Part shown: piece by piece, positions 49,231-57,510 of the stretch
Numbering within the stretch: the stretch's first letter is position 1
Layout of the letters: each line of letters starts with the position of its first letter
Assembly (NCBI GenBank): GCA_964516845.1
Contig: CAZEXP010000008.1
Span: 12,543 to 76,542 of the forward strand
Length of the DNA: 64,000 nt
Reading direction: 5' to 3'
From: JAPEKQ01 sp964516845
Lineage (GTDB): Bacteria; Joyebacterota; Joyebacteria; Joyebacterales; Joyebacteraceae
The notes under the pieces: generated by a model
Database searches by the model: none
Seen by the model: the letters and a program-made list of their open reading frames with translations, nothing else
Told to the model about the DNA's origin: nothing
Position numbers and translations under genes: made by a program

Positions 49231-51555
49231 CTACTTGAGAAGCACCATCTTCGCCGACGCCTCACGGCCTCCTGCGATGATCCGCGAGAAGTACACGCCC
49301 GCGGCAACGCCGCGGCCCGCGTCATCCCTTCCGTCCCAGATGACATGGTGACTGCCGGCATCACGCTCATCGCCATCGAGAAGCGTTCTGACCAGTCTGC
49401 CCGCCGCGTCGTAGACGCGCACGTCAGCGGTCCCACGCGACGGCATCTGGAAGCTTACGTTCGTATGCGGATTGAACGGGTTCGGGAAGTTGGAGATCGC
49501 CAGTTCCCGAGCAACGAGGTCGTCCACGCCGGTCTCAGGCCCCTCGATCGCGATGAGAACGTCATCGACATACCAGCCGTCGCGCTCTATGAAGCCGTCG
49601 GAATCGAGCAGGAAGCGGATCTTGAACTGCGATGCGCCAACGTAGCTCGTCAGGTCGATCGTCTCCTCGGTCCAGGTCGACTGACTGCCGTCGTACGTCG
49701 CGACGTCCGTCCAGGTCGAGCCGTTGTTCGTACTCACCTCGACGTAGCAGTAGTCGTACCCGGACTCGGTATCGTAGCGATGCCAGAACGAGAGTTCGGC
49801 GCTCTCCGCCGAGCTGAGATCGATGGCGGTCGCGAGCGTCATCGTCTCGAAATCGTTGCTGCCGTAGTTGCCGCCCGGGCTGTCGGTCATGCAGGTGCTC
49901 GGGCTGTGCGACGTGGTCGTCGTCGTCCCCCAGCTCCCGGTCCACTCGGCGAGGCCGGACTCAATGTCATCGAAAAAGTCGGGTGCTGCGAGCACGAAGT
50001 TGACCGCGGCGATCGTCCCGTCGCTCACGGTGACGCCAAGCTCCTCGCCCGAGGAGTACCCACTCAGTGAAGCGCGGACGTCGTGCGTCCCGACCGGGAT
50101 GTAATTGATCTCGTAGTAGCCGGTCTCGTCGCTCTCGTCGGAGTAGCCGGTCGCGTCGGTCAGTTCGACCATCGCACCCTCGAGCGGCGACATCGACTCG
50201 TCACGAACGTATCCCGCGATCGAACCACGCGGCGGCGGCTCGAGCGCGAAGTTGACGACGACGAACGTGTCGAGACTCGCGGACACATTGTAGACGGTCT
50301 GTGTCGGATACTCGTCCGCCGTGCAGATGACCGTATAGGTGCCGGTCTCGACCATCCGGTGGTAGTCACCGACGTCCGGGTCGGTGTAGATGTCCTTCCC
50401 GATCTGAGGGATGCTGATCGTCGCCGAGATCGGATCGCCGGTCTCAGCATCGGTCACCAGCCCGCGAATCCCCCGACCCGACATCCGGGCCTGGTAGAGC
50501 ATGGCGGGGATGTTGTCGTTGACGATGGGATCGATCTGCGACGCCGACGGGTCCTTCGTCACGGAGACCTCGATCGTCGTGTCGATCTCGCCGCGCGTCT
50601 CGTAGCACCAGTCCTGACAGGTGCCGTCGGCGATGTACCAGTCGGCGCCGTTGGTAACGGGGAGACCGCTGAGCGCGCCGTAGACGTCCGAGATCGTGAT
50701 GATCATCGGCTCGTCGGGGGTCGCGGCGTACGTGTAGTCCCAGAGGTAGTTGACGTAGACCGCACCGGAATGGAACGTCAGCGATGTCACCGGCCTCATG
50801 TCCAGATCGAACGCGCGGAGCGCCTGTGTCTCCGGCTCCGAGAACGCCGAGCCAGCGTTGCTCCCGTTCGGGCAGAGGTAGTTGCGGTTGAGATCGGTCC
50901 CGTTTCCGTTGTACCGCGAGCCGTTCTCATAGCCGTCCGGGTTGAACATCGGAATGACCCAGATCTCACGCTCGTTGACGAGCCACGTCACTTCGGGGTC
51001 GGTCCCGTAGTTCTCGAGCAGGTACTCGATCATGTAGTAGCAGACCGCCATGCCGATGGTCTCATCCCCGTGGTGCGCGCCGATCCACTGCACCTCGGCC
51101 TCGAACTCCTCGACCGTCGGGTTGTCCGTGATCTTCATCGCCCATATCTCGCGGCCGTAAACGCTCTGGCCGATCGAGACGAGTTCGGCGATGTTCGAGT
51201 AGGTCGTCGCCCACGCCTGCATGTCGGCCGTGAGTTCGGCGTAGCTGACGTACACACCGCGGTCGGGAAGTTGGAGCGAAGCCACCGCCGCAACCATGTT
51301 CTCGACCGTGATGGCGGGACGGAATCCGTTCGCCCACAGCGTCTCGATCTCCTCAGGGATGGCGGCGATCTGCGCCTTCCCATCGGCCACGGACATGATG
51401 TCCATGTGGAGCTCGTTGAGGCGATGGATGTCGGCCCGCGAGAAGATGTCCACCTCTACAACGGCCGCGTCGTCGCGCGGATAGGCAAGTGCGGTCCCGG
51501 GGAGCGTCAGCAGGATGAGGAGGACGCCTGCCAGCGCGAGCTGAGCGACCCTCAT
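49231..51555 (-). CDS. Secreted M14 zinc carboxypeptidase with C-terminal sorting domain
   Basis: A 774-residue exported peptidase. Signal peptide 1-24 (cut after GTALA). The M14 domain has Zn ligands H162 and E165 (AHHGDETIG), H262 (LTFHSGA), substrate-binding NPDGYENG and DLNRNY, and catalytic E329 in TTIEVSV. Two carboxypeptidase-regulatory-like beta domains follow (about 360-440 and 445-520), then a jelly-roll MAM-like domain (about 530-680). Residues about 690-774 are a FlgD-like sorting domain (NFPNPFNP, YDAAGRLVRTLL, GVYFSRI). The last feature implies type IX-like export to the surface. Strong AAAGGAGA before the start. Confidence 0.92.
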   Translation of the reverse strand: MRVAQLALAGVLLILLTLPGTALAYPRDDAAVVEVDIFSRADIHRLNELHMDIMSVADGKAQIAAIPEEIETLWANGFRPAITVENMVAAVASLQLPDRGVYVSYAELTADMQAWATTYSNIAELVSIGQSVYGREIWAMKITDNPTVEEFEAEVQWIGAHHGDETIGMAVCYYMIEYLLENYGTDPEVTWLVNEREIWVIPMFNPDGYENGSRYNGNGTDLNRNYLCPNGSNAGSAFSEPETQALRAFDLDMRPVTSLTFHSGAVYVNYLWDYTYAATPDEPMIITISDVYGALSGLPVTNGADWYIADGTCQDWCYETRGEIDTTIEVSVTKDPSASQIDPIVNDNIPAMLYQARMSGRGIRGLVTDAETGDPISATISIPQIGKDIYTDPDVGDYHRMVETGTYTVICTADEYPTQTVYNVSASLDTFVVVNFALEPPPRGSIAGYVRDESMSPLEGAMVELTDATGYSDESDETGYYEINYIPVGTHDVRASLSGYSSGEELGVTVSDGTIAAVNFVLAAPDFFDDIESGLAEWTGSWGTTTTTSHSPSTCMTDSPGGNYGSNDFETMTLATAIDLSSAESAELSFWHRYDTESGYDYCYVEVSTNNGSTWTDVATYDGSQSTWTEETIDLTSYVGASQFKIRFLLDSDGFIERDGWYVDDVLIAIEGPETGVDDLVARELAISNFPNPFNPHTNVSFQMPSRGTADVRVYDAAGRLVRTLLDGDERDAGSHHVIWDGRDDAGRGVAAGVYFSRIIAGGREASAKMVLLK

Positions 51556-51592
51556 GGAACATCTCCTTTCATGGGGTTCTCACGCGAGGGCA

Positions 51593-51614
51593 GGTGGCCG
51601 GCACGCCGGCCACC
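51593..51614 (-). other. Intercistronic hairpin between the Omp28-like and M14 genes
   Basis: GGTGGCCGGC and GCCGGCCACC form a near-perfect 10-bp stem with no T-tract. It may slow or process the transcript rather than end it. Confidence 0.55.
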
Positions 51615-51680
51615 CGCCCCCACGGATGAACTGTGCGCCTCTCTCCGAGCTGCGGAGCCAGGCTCTTGTTCTGCACTCCC

Positions 51681-53729
51681 TTACTTCAGGAGCGCCATTT
51701 TGATGATGTCGGTCTCCTCCGCGGTCACGAGCCTCGCGAAGTAGATACCGGTGGCAACGCTTCTGCCGCCTTCGTCGCGACCGTTCCAGACCACCGAGTG
51801 CGGTCCGGCCTCGATCTCGCCGTCAACCAGCGTCCGAACGATCTGGCCGTTGACGTTGTAGACCGTCAGTTCCACAGCGCCCGCATTCGCTGGAACGCTG
51901 AACTGGATGTTCGTGACGGGGTTGAACGGGTTCGGCGTGTTCTGACGGAGCGCAAGCTTCGTGAAGTCCGTCTCGGGCTCGGTCACACCGGTCTCGTCGA
52001 AGTCGAACCACTGCATGATCTTCGAAACCAGCGTCATCTGGTTGTTCGGATCCGGATCGCCGACCTTCACGTCCTCGAACGGAAACGCCAGGAAGACAAT
52101 CTTGTGCCCGTTCTCCGAGACCTTGAGCGCCTTGTTGCCGCTGCCCGCCGTGAAGATCACGTCGGACGTCGTCTCGAACGAGTCGCTCTCGGCGTACGGG
52201 ATCGGTCCGCCAAGCAGGGCGAGCGACATGCCGTCCGCGATCATGTCGGTGGCCACGCCGGTCATGATGAACCCGGACGTGTCGTTCGTCCACGAGCTGA
52301 TGTGGAGGTAGTCCTCGATGAACGTGTTGCTTGCCCGGCTCGAAAGGTAGTTCATGCTCAGCAGCGCGAGATTCCCACCGTTGTCCAGGTAGTCCATCAA
52401 CGCGGCCTCGGCATCAGCCGTGATCGTCGACCCATCGCGGCTCGCCGTCGTCCAGAACACCGCGTAGTAGTCGGAGAGCTGCGGAAGCCCCGGCGTCCCA
52501 TCGGTGTACGGGCTCAGCGTGTACGGGTGGTACCCGTTGTCCGTGAGCGCGTCCTGGATGTACGTCTCGTACATCATAGGACCATCGTCGTCCACGACGA
52601 GGATCGCGGGCGTCTCACAGAAGGCAACGAACTCGGCGCCGTACGTCAGGGCGTTCGCCGTGCTGGTCGCCGTCAGAGACATCACGCCTTTGTCCACGAG
52701 CGTACCGTTGTAGTCGGTGATGTGGACGCTCAGCGTCTCCGTTGCCCCTGCCGCGATGAAGATGTCGGTCGCGCCCATGTAGCAGATACCGTCGTCGATC
52801 GTGCAGTAGATGGAGACCCAGTTGTAGGGGTCGCCGGGGAAATCGGTCGTGAAGTCGAACGTGTACGTGTCGTCGGCCGTTCCCGTGTTCGTGCAGTAGA
52901 CCATGTACTCGGCCGCACCGAAGAAGTCGATCTCCTCGGCGTGGTGCGTAGCAACCATCTCGAACGAGTACGGATCGGGCATGATCGCCGCATTGATGAT
53001 CTGCTGCGGCGACTGGTCCTCGAGGAAGACAACGATGTGCATGTTGAGCGGGTTGTTCGTCGAGTTCGTCACGCCGGCGAACGTCTTGTTGAACGTGACC
53101 TCTTCACCCATCTCGAGATCGGCCTCGAGGATGGTCTCGGCCATGAGCATGTCGCGAACCGTGTACGGGTACGCGGCGCTCACATCCTCGTACATCACGA
53201 ACTGCGCCACGAGGTTACCGGCGCCGATCGTGTCCGTCGCTCTGAACGTGACGTCGACCGTTCCGCCGACCGTACCGCGCGTACCCTCGGCCGTAATCGT
53301 GCCGGACACGTCGATCTCGACGGGAGACGACACAGCCATGCGTGACTCGACGATCGGGCCAAAGGTGTTCCCCACGGTCGTGCCCGCACCGATGATTTCC
53401 GTGGCGCCGTCGAATACGGTGTGCGGGATGCCGCCAACGCCGTAGTAGCTCGCGCGCTGGTAGGTGTCACCGGTGGCGTATGCATCACTCACGTGGTAGT
53501 AGAGCACGACGAGCTGCTCATCATACGGTCCGTAGATCACATGAGTCGTCGTGTGCTCGTAGCCGTTCAGCTGAAGATCAACCAACGCCGCACGGGCGTT
53601 CGGGCAGTAGCCTCAAGTGGTTGCCCCGAAGAGTTCCGCCAGAACAGCCCTCTGGGACGCGAGAGCGGAGACGGCAGAGGTCATAAGGACCACCGTCACC
53701 AGAACCAGGATCGCCGTACGCTTCATCAT
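51681..53729 (-). CDS. Omp28/thioredoxin-fold exported protein with in-frame UGA, candidate selenoprotein with C-terminal sorting domain
   Basis: Read as 682 residues with Sec39. A good ribosome site (AAAGGAGA) and ATG 53729 start a signal peptide (MMKRTAILVLVTVVLMTSAV). Translation then gives AVLAELFGATT, TGA (53615-53613), GYCPNARAALVDLQL and more than 600 further codons in the same frame: LVVLYYHVSDAYATGDTYQ, ASYYGVGGIPHTVFDG, an internal Cys-containing adhesion-like region, a class-I-GATase-like strand block (about 340-520), and a FlgD-like sorting domain (TPNPFNP, YNVNGQIVRTL, GIYFARLV). The TGA aligns with Cys155 of the neighbouring Omp28 lipoprotein's CVNC. A SECIS-like hairpin follows the TGA. 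A one-base-change pseudogene is the main alternative. Confidence 0.85.
53582..53615 (-). promoter_or_regulatory. UGA codon and candidate bacterial SECIS hairpin
   Basis: After UGA (53615-53613), AACGCC (53600-53595) pairs with GGCGUU (53589-53584) around the 5-nt loop CGUGC; CC (53603-53602) and GG (53583-53582) can add two pairs past a bulged G. The loop begins 19 nt after UGA and has G at its second position, as in the described bacterial SECIS pattern (loop 16-37 nt after UGA, G in the first two loop bases). Confidence 0.7.
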
Positions 53730-53822
53730 GCTGCTCTCCTTTCGCGGCGGTGCCGCGCTGGATTCAGGATCCTTTCGCCCCGCCCACTGTGGCGATAGTG
53801 TTCCTGCTCTCGTGCTGTCGTT

Positions 53823-53877
53823 TGATGCTCCCTGTCGTCTGATGCTTCCTGTTGCCCGATGCTTCCTTTGCCTGCTG
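53823..53877. repeat. 55-bp sequence repeated on both sides of the scaffold gap, left copy
   Basis: Identical to 53978-54032. It contains three degenerate units of about 17 bp (TGATGCTCCCTGTCGTC, TGATGCTTCCTGTTGCC and a third like it). Either the two contigs overlap here or a tandem array caused the assembly break. Confidence 0.9.
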
Positions 53878-53977
53878 NNNNNNNNNNNNNNNNNNNNNNN
53901 NNNNNNNNNNNNNNNNNNNNNNNNNNNNNNNNNNNNNNNNNNNNNNNNNNNNNNNNNNNNNNNNNNNNNNNNNNNNN
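53878..53977. other. 100-N scaffold gap
   Basis: Exactly 100 unknown bases, the usual placeholder for a gap of unspecified size. It lies between the Omp28-like selenoprotein candidate and the Omp28 lipoprotein. Confidence 0.99.
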
Positions 53978-54032
53978 TGATGCTCCCTGTCGTCTGATGC
54001 TTCCTGTTGCCCGATGCTTCCTTTGCCTGCTG
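53978..54032. repeat. 55-bp sequence repeated on both sides of the scaffold gap, right copy
   Basis: Perfect copy of 53823-53877. The rest of the gap between the two Omp28 genes (53730-53822, 54033-54075) shows no gene and no clear promoter. Confidence 0.9.
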
Positions 54033-54075
54033 CGGCTATCGCGTTCTCCCGTGCCGCCTTGCGATCTCTCCGCGT

Positions 54076-55167
54076 TCAGGGACGCCGCGAGGCCGAGAGC
54101 CGCGCCGACTGGATGATCTCCAGCGTGTCATCGTTCTGCACGAAAGTGATGGCGTCCAGATTCGCGACATTCCATCCCGGGCCGAGCGTCACACCGTAGA
54201 CGACCTCGGTGGAATCTCCGACTGCGGCCAGTGTGAACGACTCCTCGTCGAGGATATCGCGCGCGACGAACGGGAACAGATGGTGCGCGAAATCGACATC
54301 CTCCTCCAGAATGACGGTCCTCAGCACATACGTTCCCGCGGGGAGCGCGTCCTCCACGCGGACCTTCGCCGTGAGCGATGCGCGTGCCGAGAGGTCGCCG
54401 GTGAGCGACATGGTCAGCGGTGAACCGACCGGCTGCCTGAGCTCTATCTCGATCTCGTAGTCCGCTTCCGCAACCGGCACCGACGCGGCGCCCTGGACAA
54501 CCCGGCGCCCGTCGAAGATCGCGGCGGGGTGCCCGGTCACGTCCGGCGGGAAATCCGGATGCGCGTGGTACCAGTTCTCGCGAGCGATAGTCTCATTCGT
54601 GCCTACGGGCGTCAGCGTGTGATAGGCCACGACGCACAGCCTGTCTCTGCCGTACTCGTCCATCAGGTTCTCGAGCGCCGCCTCGCCATTCGGGCAGTTC
54701 ACGCACGCGAAATCAGTCAGAAACTCGACGAGGATGTTCCGGTCGACCAGCCCACCGGGCGGCCCGGCCGAGAACGAGCAGCTCGCCGCCGTCCCCTCGT
54801 CGCCCGCGTCATCAACGGCCGCGACCGTGAAGACGTGATCGCCCTCTTCGACGTCCTCGATGAGAAGCGTATCCGACGTTGTAGACCCCGTGACGGTGTC
54901 ATCGTACGTCCACCGGTAGCTCTCCACATCGCCGTCGATGTCCGTGCCGACCCACCGGATGACCGTGTCCTCACCGGCGAGCAGCTCACCCGCCTGAGGC
55001 CACTCCGTGATCGTCACGCTCGGCAGGAAGTTCACCGCGACCGGGTCTGCGAACCAGTCACATCCGCCCTGTGCCGCGATCCAGACGACCAGGAGGATGA
55101 GCGCGAACGGCAGTCTGGCGGCACGCGGCCGACCGACGCTGCTCGTGTGATGCGTTTCGTTTCTCAC
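54076..55167 (-). CDS. Omp28-related lipoprotein with CxxC thioredoxin-like site
   Basis: A 363-residue exported protein. A hydrophobic segment (19-33) ends in a GGC (Cys36) that could be lipidated, though the lipobox is not canonical. A PKD-like beta domain (about 45-135) precedes the Omp28 domain, which has VEFLTDFACVNCPNGEAAL (C155, C158), CVVAYHTLTPVG, GHPAAIFDG and later Ig-like strands. It is the Cys counterpart of the UGA-containing paralogue. Start GTG 55167, AGGAGG upstream. Its ribosome site overlaps the DUF6029 stop. Confidence 0.85.
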   Translation of the reverse strand: MRNETHHTSSVGRPRAARLPFALILLVVWIAAQGGCDWFADPVAVNFLPSVTITEWPQAGELLAGEDTVIRWVGTDIDGDVESYRWTYDDTVTGSTTSDTLLIEDVEEGDHVFTVAAVDDAGDEGTAASCSFSAGPPGGLVDRNILVEFLTDFACVNCPNGEAALENLMDEYGRDRLCVVAYHTLTPVGTNETIARENWYHAHPDFPPDVTGHPAAIFDGRRVVQGAASVPVAEADYEIEIELRQPVGSPLTMSLTGDLSARASLTAKVRVEDALPAGTYVLRTVILEEDVDFAHHLFPFVARDILDEESFTLAAVGDSTEVVYGVTLGPGWNVANLDAITFVQNDDTLEIIQSARLSASRRP

Positions 55168-55179
55168 GAAACCATCCTC

Positions 55180-56649
55180 CTAGAAGTAGGTCATCAGTCT
55201 GACGCGCGCGCCCGCGAACTCCGGCTCGACGCGGCAGACGCCGCCCGAGCACTTGAGGCCGCCGCGCTCGCTTCCCAGTGACACACCGAGTTCGAGATCG
55301 TCGGTCAGAAGACTCTTCACCTCGAACATCGCCCACACGCTTCGCTCCTCGGATTCGTCGTCCGTCCCTTCGACGACCGACGCGAAGGTGATACCCGAAG
55401 CGGTGTAGACGGTCATCGAGAGCAGGTAGTCAACCGACACGGTCTCGGTGATGTCGGTCGTCTCGCCGACCTGCACCTGCAGCTCCAGCGGCTGACCCGA
55501 CGGCAGCGGCACGATCACCTCCGCTCCGGCCGTCCTGTGCTCGATGAACTTGCCGAGCTCGTACTCGCGGGACAGGGCCGCTCCGGCGGAGAGCGAAGTC
55601 TCTCCGACCCAGGCGTCGGCCTGCCCGAACATCTCCCAGTGCATCAGGTCGGCGTCGTGGTTCCTCGCCTCGGACGCCCCGCCGAGAACCTCGACGCTCT
55701 CGCCCAACGGCATGGTCGCCTGGATGAGGTAGCCGCGCTCGTCATCGAGCTTTGGCTCATAGGTCGTGCGATTCATCAGCGTCCACAGGTGCTCTCGAAC
55801 GGCTGTCGGCGGACTGACCAGGAAGTGCTGGAACCGCTCGTAGTCCTTGTACTCGCCGAAGACCGTCGCCCACGGGAGCTCCACGGTCGCCGCCGCGTAG
55901 GTCGCGTGACCCTCGACGTTGTCTATATCGAGTTCGCCGTCGTCACCCTGCCGCCCGACGTACTCGGCCGCCAGAGACACGGGACCGAGCCACGCGTTCA
56001 CCTCTCCGCCCAGAAGGAGGTCGTCGGAACGCCCGAGGTTCATTGTGACGGTCGGGTTGTCGTCTTCCTTGCTCGACGCGCGCTCGACAACGCTCCCCGC
56101 GATGTCGAGCCAGCTCGTGACCGAGCGGCTCGCGCGAAGCGCGCGGATGTTGTGCCGGCGATACCGCGTCTCCGAAAGCGGCTCGTCGACCGTGCCCGCC
56201 AGCACGGCCACGTCAGCGCCGGAGAACGAGTACTCACCGAGGAACCCGTCGAGCACGGCGTCGTGCTCGAGATCGGAATCCTCGAAGCTCCTCAGCGCCA
56301 GCCCGCGTCCGAGAGTCGAATAGAAGTGCCCCACTCGCAGATGAAGGTTCTCGCGGTCGAGCGCGGCGTACCGATGCTTGATCTCCGACTCCGGGATGCT
56401 CACGCCGGCCGGGTTGTAGGTCGGCCTCGAGAGCTGATAGGCGCGGTAGACGGCGCCCACGGTCAGGGGACCAATGCCGACGTCCACCTCCAGACGGGTA
56501 TCGAAGGCGGACGCCTCCGCCCCCGTGTCATAGAGGTACTCGCCGGTCACAACGCCGTTCGACCACACACCATCATCTGCCGGAGCGACGGCGGGTGCGG
56601 CGAGCAGCAGCGCCGAAACGACAGCGCCGAGGATGACTCGACTATTCAA
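55180..56649 (-). CDS. DUF6029-family outer-membrane beta-barrel protein
   Basis: A 489-residue exported protein of unknown reaction. A signal peptide (MNSRVILGAVVSALLLAAPA) is followed by many amphipathic beta strands (LHLRVGHFYSTLGRGLALRS, ATYAAATVELPWATVFGEYK) and ends in a C-terminal aromatic residue (RVRLMTYF), as in outer-membrane barrels. The block GGLKCSGGVCRVEPEFAG resembles the DUF6029 C-terminal motif. Such genes often sit next to Omp28/TlpA genes in FCB bacteria. The start is TTG at 56649, overlapping tlpA by 8 bp. Confidence 0.78.
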   Translation of the reverse strand: MNSRVILGAVVSALLLAAPAVAPADDGVWSNGVVTGEYLYDTGAEASAFDTRLEVDVGIGPLTVGAVYRAYQLSRPTYNPAGVSIPESEIKHRYAALDRENLHLRVGHFYSTLGRGLALRSFEDSDLEHDAVLDGFLGEYSFSGADVAVLAGTVDEPLSETRYRRHNIRALRASRSVTSWLDIAGSVVERASSKEDDNPTVTMNLGRSDDLLLGGEVNAWLGPVSLAAEYVGRQGDDGELDIDNVEGHATYAAATVELPWATVFGEYKDYERFQHFLVSPPTAVREHLWTLMNRTTYEPKLDDERGYLIQATMPLGESVEVLGGASEARNHDADLMHWEMFGQADAWVGETSLSAGAALSREYELGKFIEHRTAGAEVIVPLPSGQPLELQVQVGETTDITETVSVDYLLSMTVYTASGITFASVVEGTDDESEERSVWAMFEVKSLLTDDLELGVSLGSERGGLKCSGGVCRVEPEFAGARVRLMTYF

Positions 56650-57223
56650 CGGCCCCGTCCTCGCTGACGCCCTCGTCCTCGATCTCCGCTTGCTCCCCTT
56701 CGCGGGGACAATCAGCGGGGAGCAGCGCCGCGACCGCAGCGTCCAACTCCGCGTGGTTCGTCGGCCGGTAGCCGGTCACGGCCCACGCCACGGTCCCGTC
56801 CTGCCGCACGAGCACCGTCCGCGGAACCGACGTCACGTGGAACTTCTTCGCGACGGCCAGGCTCGGGTCAAGCAGGACCTCGAAGGTGTTCCCCTTTGAG
56901 ACGATGAGCGGCTTGACCTTGGTGGTCGAGTGCGTGCTGTCGATCGAGATAGCGACAACCGTCAGACCACAGTCCTTGTACTTGTCAAAGATCTCCTGCA
57001 GATCCGGAAAGGCCTTGATGCACGGCTTGCACCACGTGGCCCAGAAGTCGACGACGACCGGACCATCCTTCAGCAGTTCAGAAAGCGTCACGTCCTCACC
57101 GTCGAGGTTCGGAAGCGTGAACTCGGGCGCCTTCGCATCGGCGCCGTATGACATAGTCGTCCCCATCAACACGAGGACGGCCGCGCACAGAAGTGCGAGT
57201 CCGGTAAGTCTCCTGCCGGTCAT
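56642..57223 (-). CDS. TlpA/ResA-like thiol-disulfide oxidoreductase
   Basis: A 193-residue periplasmic thioredoxin-like protein with a signal segment (1-27), then APEFTLPNLDGEDVTLSEL, the active site WATWCKPC (C65, C68) and VTSVPRTVLV with the cis-proline. A short acidic tail follows. It is the first gene of the cluster that includes the DUF6029 barrel, the Omp28 lipoprotein, the UGA-containing Omp28-like gene and the M14 peptidase. Consensus promoter 27 bp upstream, with GGAGG before the ATG. It could reduce or oxidise the Omp28 proteins. Confidence 0.9.
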   Translation of the reverse strand: MTGRRLTGLALLCAAVLVLMGTTMSYGADAKAPEFTLPNLDGEDVTLSELLKDGPVVVDFWATWCKPCIKAFPDLQEIFDKYKDCGLTVVAISIDSTHSTTKVKPLIVSKGNTFEVLLDPSLAVAKKFHVTSVPRTVLVRQDGTVAWAVTGYRPTNHAELDAAVAALLPADCPREGEQAEIEDEGVSEDGAVE

Positions 57224-57249
57224 GGGCCCTCCAATAGTTGGTCTAACTT

Positions 57250-57278
57250 ATTATACCACCATCATTACCAATGGTCAA
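57250..57278 (-). promoter_or_regulatory. Promoter of the tlpA-Omp28 redox cluster
   Basis: TTGACC (57278-57273), 17-bp spacer, perfect TATAAT (57255-57250). Best consensus promoter in the window. The remaining DNA to 57510 contains only the dnk terminator and about 160 bp with nothing recognisable. Confidence 0.85.
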
Positions 57279-57439
57279 GACGTCATCCGGACCGCCCGAC
57301 TGCGGCCGGTCCAACGCCGGTCCAGTTCCATCCGGGAACGGGCCTCCACGCGCCGCGTCATCCACGACGCTGACATACGCGCCCCCGACCATCGTCTGCT
57401 TCGATGCGGACGCCAGCCGGGGGGATTCGACGCTCTCAA

Positions 57440-57462
57440 GCCGGCGGCCAGTCGCCGCCGGC
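57440..57462 (-). terminator. Terminator of the deoxynucleoside kinase gene
   Basis: GCCGGCGGC and GCCGCCGGC form a 9-bp stem with a 5-nt loop, followed on the minus strand by TTGAG. It begins 49 nt after the stop. Confidence 0.65.
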
Positions 57463-57510
57463 GCAACTGCTTTGCACACAATACGATAGCGGACAATCGG
57501 GGTGTCTGGC

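Noticed and set aside
47644..50070. Plus-strand frame of 808 codons opposite the DASS transporter and M14 gene
   Set aside because: It is antisense to two real genes, has low-complexity charged sequence and no motifs or ribosome site.
53585..53585. TTG at 53585 as the start of the Omp28-like protein
   Set aside because: It has no ribosome site, would leave an exported, sorted protein without signal peptide, and cuts off the conserved GYCPNARAA segment.
53613..53615. Reading the TGA in the Omp28-like gene as a pseudogene or a Trp codon
   Set aside because: The TGA sits exactly at the CxxC Cys, the frame continues undamaged for over 600 codons, and TGA ends other genes here. A Trp would destroy the motif. 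A sequencing error cannot be fully excluded.
53823..54032. The flanking 55-bp duplication as a biological insertion or mobile element
   Set aside because: An exact match abutting an N gap is better explained by contig overlap or a collapsed tandem repeat.
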